Source: Nipponacmea schrenckii
Taxonomy: Eukaryota; Mollusca; Gastropoda; Lottiidae
Assembly: GCA_030562195.1 (NCBI GenBank)
Contig: CM060200.1
Coordinates: 20,127,023-20,191,022 of the forward strand
Length of the DNA: 64,000 nucleotides
Direction: 5' to 3'
Shown here: positions 1 to 12,541 of the stretch, piece by piece
Layout of the letters: every line of letters begins with the position of its first letter
Position numbering within the stretch: the first letter of the stretch is position 1
Made by a program: the position numbers and the translations under genes
Notes under the pieces: generated by a model
What the model was told of the DNA's origin: nothing
Seen by the model: only the letters and a program-made list of their open reading frames with translations
Database searches by the model: none

Positions 1-2427
1 ATTTAGCTGAAGATAGCTAGAAGGTGGTAATCCACACACTCTAACTACTCTCTCTAATTGAGGGTAAATGGAAAACGCCTTGTGGCACATTGAAAGTAGA
101 CAATTATAACGATAGTAAATTTCAGACTGAGCTCATTGAAATATTTTGGTAGAGATCAGTACGAGATGGTAGAAAAGCAAATATTATCTGTTTTAAAGCG
201 AACAAGACCTCAATAATGTTTCTGTGCCACTTTTCGTCTAACGTGTGTCCAGTTTAATATTATCAACATCCAGAAGTGTGCGATGGAAATTTAACCGTTC
301 CTTCAATATTGTTACCTGAGCAATCCAACCACAAACAGCAAACTAGTTGGCGATATCAGCATCCACTGGAAATTTAAGTTGTTATCTCCCAACCAACCGT
401 TATTATCTGTTCGTCCAAAAAATCTCATCCTTTTTCAGTTCGTAATAACAGAAAGAAGTAACTTGGAAGTCAGGACACCGTCTGAACCAGACTCTGTAAT
501 ATTATGACAATAATTGACCTGGACAATCTGTAAGCAGTAATTTGTGAATGAAAGAATCTGAGATGGCGCAGTAAACATATAATTTCTCAACTGAGCAGAC
601 GAGACGTTTATGTTAAACTGTAATTAAGGGCCGAGTTTGATTGATGACGTGATCTTTTGTACTTGTTCTCATTATGTAAATATTTGATAGAAGTAAACCA
701 TGAAACTCCTCGGTTTTCTCAAATCTCTTCAGACACTTGTCGAATGTTGATGAAGGCATGTCTGACTATGTTAATATAGTAAGTGAAGGCATGTCAGTTA
801 AAATATGTAAGTAAATTGGTTGATCAAACTACGAAGTTCTTTTGGAAAACAATTCATTTTAGGCTTCAAGCGACAATCACATTTGACATCGGCTCAAGAT
901 TTTAAGGTTTCACCATATTGGATATGAATTTGATTATAATTTAAGCCCTTCTCGTCTTGCAAAACAACTGAAAATATCAGATCGGAAGGACTTGTTTCCA
1001 AGGTACCATACAAATTTGAGAGAATTGCTGAATGACAATAAAAGTTTATCATTGTCTATTCCTTTCGGTTTATAAGCCGTGCTCTGATTGATAGTTATAA
1101 TCTCTGCGTTTCTTGTTGAAATTTATTTGTAATGATACTACTATGCGCTGAACATATTAAGACAATCTAGGTGAATAATTAGATGGCTACATGCTTTCGT
1201 GAAGAAACATCATTTAAAATAGCACATTTAATACCTCACATCAAGGAAAAACAGAAATAGAAGGCAAATTTCATTTATACAAGTCTTATTCATTTTCCTC
1301 AGAAATCATTACGTTATAAAGATTAAAGACTTGTATTATAACATTGAAAGGTTATATAAATTAGACCTTTAAGAATTTAAGAATAGAAATAAGAGATATA
1401 TAATAGACTGTAATTTAATTATTGAAGGATAAAGTGAACACCAGAGTCTACTGAACTCCTACGTTACGAGAATCTAGAGAATTCTCTGGAAACATAATAT
1501 TTGAGGTTTCCTGTAACCACAAATAAAATGCAAAAGCTTTTTAAAAATGGAAATTAGAAATAAAAGAACAATTATCCCCTTCTACCTTTGAATAAATTTT
1601 GAGAAAACAAATCATGGAATTGACTCAGACAAACATAGAGCAAAGGCAGGTCTATATGGCCTTGTGGTGCAAATTTATTTTCTCGTATACCTAAAAGCTG
1701 TAGACGAAGTATACTATTTTCCATTTTGTTCTACTTCTTTGTCTATACAACAAATATCTAACTAAAAAGTTTCGAAATTTTCATAATACCATTAGTATGA
1801 TAAATCATTTAAAATACAAACGACAAGATAAAAAAATCCATTGAAGATTCAGAAACTCATTTCTGTTTCCTTGATAGGATGGGAAAAATTATAAAATACA
1901 AGATATTGAGACTGGGTAAATGATGTTGACGGCAAAGGAAAACCCTATAACGTGTTAATAATGAGAGGAATTGCCGCTAGGGGAATATATTGGCTAACTA
2001 AATAGATCTAGTCAGTAAGATTATTAACCTGTAGAGAGTTTAGAGTCACATTTTTCTCTTCAGCTGGTAATCAATACGATATAGATTAGATTTATCAGTA
2101 TCTACAGGTTCTTAGAAAGTGCCAGCATCTCTATCTCATCAAAATACCAAGAAGAGCTCTGGTGTTTCTATCGTAAAAATTCTTGATTGTCCATCTTTTT
2201 GTTATTTGCTTCTTTCCTCACCTCTTCAGTTGGTAACCATCATGATATAGATAAAATTATATCAGTGTCTACAAGTTTTCAAAAAAGTGACAGCATTTCC
2301 TTAAAAAAACAAGAACTTCTTGATGTAGAACTTTTTGCTTTTGCTTGCCCCATTTGTTGTGTGTCCTTTTTTCATCTTTATATCGTGTTAGCTCTGATTT
2401 GTTATCAGTAAGATATAGTCTGGCCCC
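1..2427. other. intergenic or intronic DNA, no gene seen
   Basis: AT-rich sequence with stop codons in all frames. The only open frame over 70 codons (from about 2187) starts at a non-ATG codon and has low-complexity hydrophobic content, so I do not call it. The one recognisable item is a short repeat at 341-398, listed separately. Confidence 0.6.
341..398 (+). repeat. diverged copy of the retroelement 3' tail motif
   Basis: This stretch contains CTAGTTGGCGATATCAGCA, then CTGGAA, then GTT and an ACCAACC tail. It aligns over about 55 bases with the two copies at 54261-54312 and 54365-54416 behind the non-LTR retroelement. The shared core is CTAGTT, one variable base, then GCGATATCAGCA. It is probably a 3'-end relic of the same or a related element; no coding part is seen beside it. 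Confidence 0.5.
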
Positions 2428-2524
2428 GTATTCTCAAAACGATCTTAGTGCTAGGACGTCTTAGGGTTTTATCTTCTGAGACTATTTACAGGACGTGCTA
2501 GCGATAAGATCGTTTCGAGAGTAC
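2428..2524. repeat. foldback (palindromic) element, MITE-like
   Basis: The left arm 2428-2460 (begins GTATTCTCAAAACGATCTTA) and the right arm 2491-2524, read as reverse complement (begins GTACTCTCGAAACGATCTTA), match at roughly 28 of 33 positions. A loop of about 30 bases separates them. The ORFs are negligible. This is the form expected of a miniature inverted-repeat element. No target-site duplication is obvious. Confidence 0.6.
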
Positions 2525-5456
2525 AGACCAGGTCACTCAAATGAGAAACGAAAGCTGCTCTCTAATGATTCACAGGTTCCCGAAGGAAATATATTTGTAG
2601 ATTGTACAAGCGATTCAAGAGTTGAAGTATTCACGCACTCACCTTGAGTACGATTAGCAATGATGGGTACCATGGGGGGTACTAAATCCAAAAGGATGAG
2701 AACCGCAGAGTGGTTGACTATTACAATTTAACTAAATACTCGCAAATTCAGACAGTTTAATCAAGATACAGAAAGTAAGACTTACAACAATCTTCAAATG
2801 AAAATCCCCCCACCCCCCAAAAGTTAATTATGAACAATATTTATCAACAGCAAGTAACGGAATACAAATTAATGTGGGGCTTCTGGTCGTGTTATAATCA
2901 CACATACAAGCGATTATTTAAGATGATATCAGTCCAATATAGGCAACGTCTTTTGTTATCTTAAAAAACAAATACTTGCTGTCCATTAAGTTGCTAGAAG
3001 CATTTTTACTTTCTTTTCTGGAGAAAACATTATATAAAGTTTCCATAAACCTTGCTTAACATTTGAAAGTCTGATTTAAATCCTTTCTTGTACCCTAAGC
3101 GCATTCGTTTCATCTATCAACCCGCTTTTCTTAAAATGCCATCTTTTAGAAGTTAAAAAACTTATCAATTTTTAAAGTATTGAATATTTTTTTAACTTCA
3201 GAAATGATTTATATTTCGAGTGTCACAGAAAACTCAAACATGAAAAATTATTTCTAACGACTCGGGGCCTGAGGAAAGAAATTGGCTTAGTCAGGAATAT
3301 AGAGCTCCATACATTTCATTTAAGACAAATCACTATCATATATCAAAGTCAATTAGCTTCTATTACTATGAATAGTCGACTCTCTTGACGCTTACTTGTA
3401 AATCTAATATGATTACATATACCAATAAATCGACGATCAAATATGAATATGGACATTATAAAAATTTTTTTAAAGGAATAAGTTCCTTTCACAAGACGTT
3501 TAACACACTTTGTATGCAGCAATCGAATCGAAAAAGACAGAAAATTTTGCCAAAGTAAAGAATCAGAATATTTATCGTCTTCCTTCCACGGTTTCTTTAA
3601 ACGAGATTATTCGTTGTTTCAGTGTACAAAATATTACTCATATTGCTTAAATCCGTATACTGAGACTTCAAAATAATGAACAGGCCTGTCATTTAAATTC
3701 AATATAATTTGTAACTTAAATTTGCAGTTTGAAATCTGTTCATAAAGAATGGCCCAATTTGACAAATTTAGTTATAGGAAGCTTTCCCTTTAATGCCTAA
3801 AGATTCTGTAATAAATCAAATTCTCTTTCAAAATATTGAATAACGGTATCTAATAACCTTTTATCTACTGACACATAGACATCATTTATAACACATACAG
3901 TTTGTGTTTTAGTGACACAACACATTCCTTTAGTGGACAACTATTCCGACAGATGAACAAAAAGCAATACACTTCTCTTTACATGGCTGTCAAGTAGTTT
4001 AAAAGCTTTCAGTGAAACGCTACCTCGATCTTTGATCTAGCCCGATCTTCAAACTGACATGTTGGAAGTAAACACGCACCATAGAGAGTATTGAATGAAG
4101 CAGAATCAGTCAATAAGCTTCGAGAAGATTAGAAAAGAAAAGCTGTAGCTGTGAGAAGGCAATCAGTGTTATATACATCCTTTTACACCTCTTTATTTGC
4201 TTCATTAGTTTCATGTCGTTTACTCTATTAATGTAACAAGTTACATGAAAAATCGACTGTAGTCTATAAACGCTTTCCTGTTATTTCCGACTGGAAACAT
4301 ATTTCACGTTGTTCATGATAATGCAGACTACATACGAGTGACGATATTGTATACATTTTAATGGGACATCATTGTTTCATTCAAACAAGATTCTGAAAGG
4401 CTTTCGAACAATTAAGACCAGATCATGTAAAAAATATTTAAAACTTTAAGACCGACTTTTATCTCTACTTTGGAGACACCAAACCACTAGTCACCAACTT
4501 TACACGTAACCTTCACTCGCTGTTAAAGTACAAAACAACTTAATCTGGTTTTAACTATTAGAGATAAAACGAAACAGTACAGGAAACACCTGCCATAATT
4601 CAGCCTTGACCACCGGCCAGAACAGATTGACCACATAAAATTCATGTTTACATTGACCATCTACAACAACACACATCGTACAAGCCAGCTTAGTTAGATC
4701 AAATCTGCAATGAACATGAATATAAGTATGATATCAAATTTCGAAAATAATTCCTTCTTAATAATTCCGAGGGAGTCGTACATTTTATAGATTATTTTTT
4801 GCAAACTTTGCATATCACGAACGAATTTCCCAAAATCGGATGTGAAATTCGAGATATAGGCTACATTTTTAATAAAAAAAATATATCTAATGGTGATCAG
4901 AGGCTTAGTAATATAAATACATATGTTGAAATAATATTTGCCAAGGTATATACCATCAGTTTAAACAATGCAGACATATCATTATTCAAAAAACCAATAT
5001 TCCAATATTTTTTCAAATGATGATAGACGAGCCCAAGGCATATTCTTAATAGATAATTACCCCAACCTCTTTCCGTGTTTCAACCTTAAAAAAATCGGAC
5101 ATTTCACTATCAGAATAACGGTATTTTTCCAATCATCCTAGGTATATAATAATATGAAAGCCATATTGATACGAAGGTTTTGTTGAATACTCTATAATTT
5201 GTTTTACACTATTTACGCTCAGATATGTCCATTAATCTTGTTTCAAGTACAAGAAAATTTTAATGGTTCCAGTATATTCAGACATGGTATAGAGAAGATA
5301 AAATTAATAGTTTTCAGGAACCAGAGACGTCAATGTGTCAGAAATTCCTATAATATTAGTTATTATCCAATTCCAACAAACAAAAGCCTATTTCAGGTTT
5401 CGTTCAATAGAACAATATTAAGAACATGAAATCCATAGTAAAACGCAATTACGATA
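2525..5456. other. intergenic or intronic DNA, no gene seen
   Basis: AT-rich sequence without a convincing coding region. Two open frames of 73-76 codons (4799-5020 and 5199-5429) have A/T-driven composition, and I found no recognisable domain in them. Confidence 0.6.
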
Positions 5457-5849
5457 CATGTATTTGTTTCAGAAGTTTCAGAAGCATGTATTGTTTCAGA
5501 ACCATGATGTTGTTTCAGAACCATATATTTTTTCAGAAAATAAGTATCTTTTTGAAAGCCATGTACTTATATTAGAACAATGTATTTATTTCAGAAACGT
5601 GTTTTTGTTTCAGAAACTTGTTATTTGTTTTAGAAACATGTATTTATTTCAGAATCATGTATTAGTTTCAGAAATGTGTATTTGTTTCAGAAACGTGTAT
5701 TTATTTCAGAAATATGTATTTGTTTTAGAAACATGTATTTATTTCAGGATGATGTATTAGTTAAAGAAACGTGTATTTATTTCAGGAACGTGTATTTTAT
5801 TTAGAAACATGTATTTGTTTTAGAATAACCATACGTTTATTTCAGAATC
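5457..5849 (+). repeat. 19-bp minisatellite of splice-acceptor-like units
   Basis: About 20 degenerate copies of a 19-base unit with consensus CATGTATTTGTTTCAGAAA. Irregular units at the left edge give way to a regular series from about 5580 to 5830. The 100-codon open frame that crosses the array (repeating Tyr-Leu-Phe-Gln) is produced by the repeat and is not a gene. Nearly every unit contains a pyrimidine-rich run followed by CAG or TAG, so the array looks like a tandem series of 3' splice sites on the plus strand. Confidence 0.85.
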
Positions 5850-6581
5850 CATTCCTATACTAAAGACCCAACCCGACGAAACAGTAACTTTGCGACTAAA
5901 ATTTATGCTATTCTTAGTTAGCTCCAACACCGACATAAAATTAGACATTTGACTATTTCAGGTCAGTAACGGAGACGTTTTGTCATGCGTATTCTATCAC
6001 TGTTTATCTGGAATGAAATGCCTTTAAGCCAACAGAAAAAGTAAAATAGGATTTATTTTTTGTATAGAGCTCGTGAATTAAAGTTGTAATTACGATTTCA
6101 AAAACTAGAAGAAAGTCTGATCAGTTTATTTTACAGTTGAGCAGAGAGAAATATTCTGTAGTTATTAGAATGTAGATTGTGTTGTCTATATTGTCTTGAC
6201 TTTACTATCATTACATTGCTTAAACTTGTGGAAACCTTCTAATTCTCTTTCAAGAAAATACCGTTACTGGAACATTTCTATCGATTTATACAGAAAGAAC
6301 AAAAAATACGAAATGAACAAAAAAATCTCGGAAATGGGGAATATAATCGTGAACCTTAAAAACATTTAGATGTTATAATTAGATATTTATAGAGTTCAAC
6401 TTGTTGTAACATGGAATATTGTAACTTCAACGAAATTTTCAGTTAAATAGTCTTCTAGCTTTTATTTCAATATACAACCATAATTTTTAATAATTCATGC
6501 AAAACAGAAGTAACACTTCCGTACATTTTGACTTTAAGGAACGAAAAATGTTACTATTTCAAAGAAGCAAATGTAGCAAAA

Positions 6582-6902
6582 TTATAAAATTGACAATGTA
6601 TCCATTTTCCAGTGTCTCACTTTCATATTCTGATTGTAAAGAATACACCTAATGTCATCTACAAAATCTACTGTCATATTGGACATTCCCTGAGCAAAAA
6701 TATGACGAAAATTAGCAGTCTATGTCATCCAAGTAGTACATTGATTTAAAGCATCACGCTGTATATCGGTTACCGCTGGCAAACCACTTTCAACAAACTC
6801 ATTTGATTCTACCAAATTATCTGCAATTTTCTGAATTCCATTAACCTTAAAACAGCTTTTGACATTACTGAAAATCTCGTATACAACTGACTTGAATTTC
6901 AA
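6582..6902 (-). pseudogene. possible coding relic, family unknown
   Basis: On the minus strand a frame runs from about 6902 down to a TAG at 6720-6722 and then stays open for a further 46 codons to a TAA at 6582-6584. It therefore spans about 106 codons with a single internal stop. The residues are mixed (SNEFVESGLPAVTDIQRDAL, later FRHIFAQGMSNM) rather than the Lys/Asn/Ile/Phe bias of random AT-rich frames. There is no ATG at the start: the frame follows a stop and begins with a TTG. I recognise no domain. It may be an old transposon fragment or chance; confidence is low. Confidence 0.2.
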
Positions 6903-7669
6903 TTCCTTGGGAAAAATTCATCAAAACTTTTATTATGTCAAACACTTCAAGTACTTGATGGTGAATTGGCCATTAGTGGGACGATAAGAGCACAAAAAAA
7001 CTCTGATCAAATGAACATGGATCAAATTTATGGAGAATTGAAAAACACTTCTCAAGGGAGTAACAAACGAATCTGATTGATCTGTTAGATACTGGTCTCG
7101 TGCAAAAACACTGCTAGGTTCAATAGGGAAAACTGGGGAAAAAGTATCTCGACTCTTGCAATGATTTTAATCACCTGTCTCTTGAGACAGCCTTCTACTC
7201 TTATTTAACGATCATTATTAGTCAATTAGCGATCTGTTTTTATCTGATAGGGATGAGAAGGCCAAATATTTTAGTCAGGCTTATCAACCAAACCCAAAAG
7301 CTCATTGATTGGTATAAATTGAATATGAGAAGGTGTTTTTTGATCGCATTGTGATTGGACCATAGTCACATTACCAGGAAAATTTCTAAACCCGAGCTTT
7401 AAGCGCTGATCTATTCTGTAGGAACACATTCAAATCATGTATTTTGTTGTTTGAAAAGCAAATTATGTCTGTAATCAATGAAACAGTATGCTACATATAC
7501 CTCTGCAAATATGATTACGTCAGATGACTCGGAAACACAAGCCATAATGGTAGCAGGTGTTTGGAAAGATATGATTAAATTTATGTCACAAAGCAGTCAT
7601 CCATGTAAAAATAATTGTGCTACATGCTCTGGCATAGAAAATTGGAATTTAATAGTATTAGGGCAATGA
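6891..7669 (+). pseudogene. possible coding relics, plus strand, family unknown
   Basis: Two plus-strand frames lie close together. The first, 6891-7076 (62 codons with its stop), contains GELAISGTIRAQKNSDQ. The second, 7478-7669, starts with an ATG and encodes 63 residues, including a CKNNCATC cluster. Neither matches a family I know, and they are separated by stops. The first overlaps the start of the minus-strand relic by a few bases. They could be pieces of one decayed element or unrelated chance frames. Confidence 0.15.
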
Positions 7670-10261
7670 CTTATGACATCATATAGTCACTAATGTAATA
7701 AAATATCCTCAATTAATTTTATTAATAATTGTAATAATTGCTCCCTTAACCCTGAAAATATGTCGTGTAATCTAGTTCTCTTTGGGGCTCCAAATAATAA
7801 ACTCATCTCATGGTTCTAAGAGAATCTTAACAGAGAAAACTGTGGTGTGAAATGCCCATTTGTCTCGTCGTTACAGGAAGATAAGCATGAGAATGGGAAT
7901 CGTAACAAATTGGTATTGAAGTTTGAAGTTTGATACATTTTCAATTCTAATTACCTGTTCATCCAATGAAATCATGGTATCTATAAGAGTGAAAATATAA
8001 ACAATCACACAATTTATATAACAAGAACACAAGAGCTTAGGTTATGTTATAACACGCATTTCTATAATATCAAGCTACATAACGTTTTAATACAATTTAC
8101 ACGTATCAGATGAAATAAAGAGGGGGTAAATATGAAAATATATCGCATACAGGGGATGGGGGTATATTTCTGTGCCCTCCGCTTATTAATGTCATTCAAA
8201 GCTTATATCGCATAATGAATACAATTGGATACAATGAATACAATTGGTAAACGGGTAACGTATGTGCTCACGCAAATTCTGATGACTGGCCCTTGTTCTA
8301 AATGATAAAATTTTTTATAATATTGAAGCCACACAGATTACCACGTAAAGTAGCTATCTAATTTGCAATCTTTACTACGGCATGACGGATTTTACACGAA
8401 CCGGTAAAAATAGTATTAAATACCACCTGTTAGGATGGGAATGATACAATAGAATTATTGACTGGAGTCTAATCGTCTTAAAACGAACATGCAACATTCT
8501 TTGTGTTGATTATTAGTAATTTAAAGCTAATCTTTCGTCAAATGACACGCCATATAGCACGCCATTTAACACGTATTATCATCATAGAACAAGGCCATCT
8601 TGTCATTGTGACAAATTCGGCATTTTTTTATTTATAAACACATAACCTTCTTCAAACACATTTCTTATTGTCTTAACCTACATTCCATTTTTTTCACACA
8701 AAAAAATATATCTTCAGGTTACTTCTCTAATCAAATGTACAGCCAAAGAAAGGTTATATGGCTCATATTAGATTCTCTTCATATTACGAAGCGAAAAATA
8801 CATATTTATCGTTTGAAAAACCATTACGCATATTGAACTCATATTGTTCTCCGAACGGAAATGGTTTCTCCCATGTGAAAAACACAATGACGCAATTGCA
8901 GAGCCTGGTGATCTGTGGCGTTGAAAAGTAAGCCAGTTTTAAATCACCATAACACATATTACGGAACGAAATAATTCTCACCACATGATACCGTACATTT
9001 GTTATGGATAAGCACGTTATTGTATTGACTAAACTCTTGACCAACTAATACTTAATAATAGAAAACCAATTATGCTGGAGTGTATCTCATTCAGACCAGT
9101 ATGACCTGTGATAAATACTCGAGTAATTGTTACCCTGAGGGTTCCCTCAGCTGAGAAAGGTTTCCTTTTCATCATGATGTCACGAATGAAAGAGATCTTG
9201 TTAAAAATGCGGTATTGAAATAGCATATTCATATTGTGCACTTCTTTACATACCCTTGTTGTCCTATACAGATACTGTAACATTTATTTCAATTGATTAT
9301 TAAGGTAGGCAATGGCTCATCTGGCTCATGAATGGTTGCAGTTAGTTTTAGGTATGGTTTATTTCTGAAAGTAGCCAACAATAATAGCAGATTTTGCACC
9401 TCATGTCCCATTTCCATTTTAAATGACAAATATCATTGAGACCAAGCCTTCAAAGAAGGAAAGTAATAAATCGATTTCATTAATTGTCCGAAACATGCCT
9501 TACCACGTGATCTTTTCTATTTGAACAGTGGCCAAGGCAGACCGCAATATTTCAATCAATGTAATATGAAGTTAATTAGTTGAGGATTTAAAATGTCTCG
9601 ACTCAAGTCTATGAATCTACTCAAGAAATTTACCTCATATTATTTCTATCTTGTATACTTTTATAAACATTGACAGCTGAGCTCCCGGCTACCCATCATA
9701 TCTAGTTTATAAAAAACTACGAAACGAAAGATTGATTAAGACATTGAGTAAAGAAAATACATATCCACTTAAGACGTAAGATTTAGCAAGCAGTAAAGGT
9801 TCAACTTAAAAGGAAATTAATCGACCGCTGGTGAATAAAGTGAATAAAAAGCGGATATTGCGTGAATTGAATAGACGTATATCAGTGAACGACGAGGGGG
9901 GAAAGAAAACGTGAAGTGTAATGGATTGATTCAAACCAAATTGACATGATGGGCGGCTAGGCTGACATTAGTAATTTTTTTCTTCCTTTACCAAAGTGTG
10001 GTTTGAATATAGAGTGGCAATCATTATGTTAACTTGAAAAAAATATGTCATTATTGTGCTCCTGGTCTGAAGAAATGATTAGAGCTTCATTATACTTTAC
10101 ATCAAGATTACTTGCACCGATTTCAAATGAAAAACTTGGAAATTAAAAGAAATCCCAAATTATAGTCTTTTATCGGAATAGATTGCAGTAGAGATTTATA
10201 CAACGCCTTGTTTCTTGCGTGTAACGGACACATATTCCATTCAAATGTCTAAATATAGGAA

Positions 10262-10438
10262 TTACCATTTTCTTTTCAAATAGGTTTTTTTTAGTGGCTT
10301 GCGTTGCATTGCATAGGGTAATTGTCGACCATTCAAGTGTCTTGCAAAAATCCTCTTACCACGTTCTCTGGGGGTAGGATTTAGTATTTCAATAGATATT
10401 CTCCTATAGAAGGTCTGGCCTAGTTCGTAAAAGAGACT
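10262..10438 (-). pseudogene. short coding-like frame, possible exon or relic
   Basis: A 58-residue minus-strand frame lies between stops. It has unusually rich residue use for this AT-rich area, with an Arg/Lys-rich centre (NPTPRERGKRIFARHLNGRQ) and a basic end (KPLKKTYLKRK). There is no ATG at its start. The end is followed by GGTAATT, which could act as a weak splice donor. I do not recognise a family. It may be an isolated exon, a transposon relic or chance. Confidence 0.2.
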
Positions 10439-11676
10439 TCAACATTAGAATACACCAATTTGTTTAAAAAATAACTTATTACTGGGGAGAATTACAAGAC
10501 AAACAAATAATCCAAACATGTACAGCAACTGCTTCTGGTAGTTGTTGTAAGAGGGATCCGTCATAATCAAAATTAGTACTCAAATCTCGAATTTGGAATT
10601 CTTTATAATAGTGTTTGACAATCATAAAGACATATTTAGCTGTAGTATGGTAGGTTGTCACCAAGGTATAATTTGATTATCCAGACATGCCTACCCATTT
10701 ATGCGTCTTGTCTTGTAAAAAAAACTTTTAACTATACTGTTTTTCTCTTCCAGTTTTATTAGCATATACAATATGCAGTTCTGATATTTAACCAAACTAC
10801 TCAACCGGAGAAATTTTGTTAATAATTGAGCCAAATACCATAGATTTTCAATTATCCATGAAATGAGGCAAAAATTATTGGTAACGTACCTTTTCCAGCT
10901 CCCCGAAATGAAAGAGAATATTAGGACAATTAGATGAGCTTAGACAGAACTTCCTTAATTTAAAAACGTCATTAACGAGGATGAAAAACGTAACCATCTT
11001 ACAACAGACCCCTAAAGGGAAATATTTCCAAAATCCTCGTAAACTTACTGAACATATTTGCTTTTCTTTCATTTCAGAGCTACATCAAAAATAATGTCAA
11101 ACATTCATTTATTATAATGCATGCAAACATTTTCTGTGTAGAAATTAATCCCGTCTGGTTAGGTTGCATTATATTTATTTTAATTACACCATGACATGAA
11201 AAATGTTAGTTTTAATCAACGTATTGGGATCTATATTTGTCTTTAATATCGTTTAATGTAAAATTGTGGCACAGGCAGTATTCTACACAGAGTTTCTATT
11301 TATTATATTATATTATGTTCTCCCGAGCAACAGGTAAGCGAATGGTTTGTAAATAGATTCTTTAAAACATGTCATGAAAGTCTAGTATGATGCTGGGAAT
11401 GATATGATTTAATGAGGTACGTATGAGAGACTTTCTTGAACATATTAACACGATATAACGACTTTCAAGAACACAGAAACACGATACATACAGCACAGAA
11501 CAAATACACAGAAGTGTTACTCAATATTGTTCAAATGTAAAGGTTTTATCAACTAGATTCTGTATGCGACAATTTACCTTAAAGAATGATAAATGTGTAA
11601 TTTCCTATTCTATCACCCTTTATTCAGCAAAATCGTACCCCACATAGCCCACAATTACCCCTAATAACGTTCAAAC

Positions 11677-12194
11677 ATGTTGGTTGCAAAAATCACTTGC
11701 TTTTCATTATTAGAAGATTTGGGCGTAAAAGGCATCCGATGTTGGTTGCGAAATTCAGCTGCATTTCATTATGATCGGGGTTTAAAGGGCATCCGATGTT
11801 GGTCGCTAAATTCAGCTGCATTTCTTTATATATCAGAAGATTGGGGCGTAAAGGGCATCCGATGTTGGTCGCTAAATTCAGCTGCATTTCTTTATATATC
11901 AGAAGATCGGGGCGTAAAGGGCATCCGATGTTGGTTGCTAAATTCAGCTGCATTTCTTTATATATCAGAAGATTGGGGCGTAAAGGGCATCCGATGTTGG
12001 TTGCTAAATACAGCTGCATTTCTTTATATATCAGAAGATTGGGGCGTAAAGGGCATCCGATGTTGGTTGCTAAATACAGCTGCATTTCTTTATATATCAG
12101 AAGATTGGGGCGTTAAGGGCATCCGATTTTGGTTGCGAAATTCAGCTGCATTTCATTATGTATCAGAAGATCGGGGTTTAAAGGGCATCCGATT
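11677..12194 (+). repeat. 66-bp minisatellite, open in several frames
   Basis: About eight copies of a 66-base unit lie head to tail. Each contains GGCATCCGATGTTGGTTGCT, AAATTCAGCTGCATTTC and a TATATATCAGAAGATTGGGG segment. The central copies differ by only a few substitutions; the first two are shorter or diverged. Because 66 is a multiple of three, the array gives long frames of 22-residue repeats (201 codons on plus, 106 in a second plus frame, 130 on minus). These are consequences of the repeat. I see no promoter, signal peptide or splice support for a protein. Confidence 0.85.
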
Positions 12195-12286
12195 AACAAC
12201 AAGGATTACATGGTTCATAATGGTAAATCGCAATTCTGATACCAATAAACTTCTCCCGACTAAACCGATGAAGAGAATATAAAAAA

Positions 12287-12541
12287 ATGGTTGATGTAAT
12301 TGTCGAAGTAGTTGAACCTAAATCAAATATTATTACCCCTCCGGGAAATGAAGGAGAAGAATTGACTATTCATGAAAAAACATTGAAAAAACGTGAAAAA
12401 TGAAGAAGAATTGAGAGTGAACAAAAGTTAAGATTTATTGATTGAGAATTAATAGAAGAATGTCTAACTCCCAATACATCATCATATAATCTTTTATACA
12501 AGGAGAGAAATAAATTTCAAGAAGGTTTTCCGATTCATTAG
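12287..12541 (+). pseudogene. coding relic with two in-frame TGA codons
   Basis: From an ATG at 12287 a frame of 84 codons runs to a TAG at 12539, interrupted only by two TGA codons (after LKKREK and after KLRFID). The residues are typical of a soluble charged protein: MVDVIVEVVEPKSN near the start, a Lys/Arg/Glu-rich middle, and ELIEECLTPNTSS later. Both TGAs could come from CGA by CpG decay, which would give Arg in a basic context. I do not recognise the family. It lies 90 bases past the 66-bp array. It could also be a chance frame. Confidence 0.35.

Larger units (their letters stand above)
5850..11676. other. gene-poor stretch with a few coding-like relics
   Basis: Mostly AT-rich sequence with no gene model. 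Short frames with more balanced codon content lie at 6582-7669 and 10262-10438 and are listed separately. The overlapping minus-strand frames at 8784-9283 have no recognisable domain and I do not call them. A small perfect hairpin (CTGAGGG, two bases, CCCTCAG) lies near 9133-9150. Confidence 0.5.

Noticed and set aside
5458..5760. 100-codon frame rich in Tyr-Leu-Phe-Gln
   Set aside because: Encoded by the 19-bp minisatellite, with no independent coding signal.
11677..12282. 201-codon plus-strand frame across the 66-bp array
   Set aside because: It is generated by a tandem repeat whose unit length is a multiple of three. Other frames and the opposite strand are equally open.
12287..12541. Mitochondrial insertion read with TGA as Trp
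   Set aside because: The translated residues do not resemble any mitochondrial protein. CpG decay of CGA codons is simpler.
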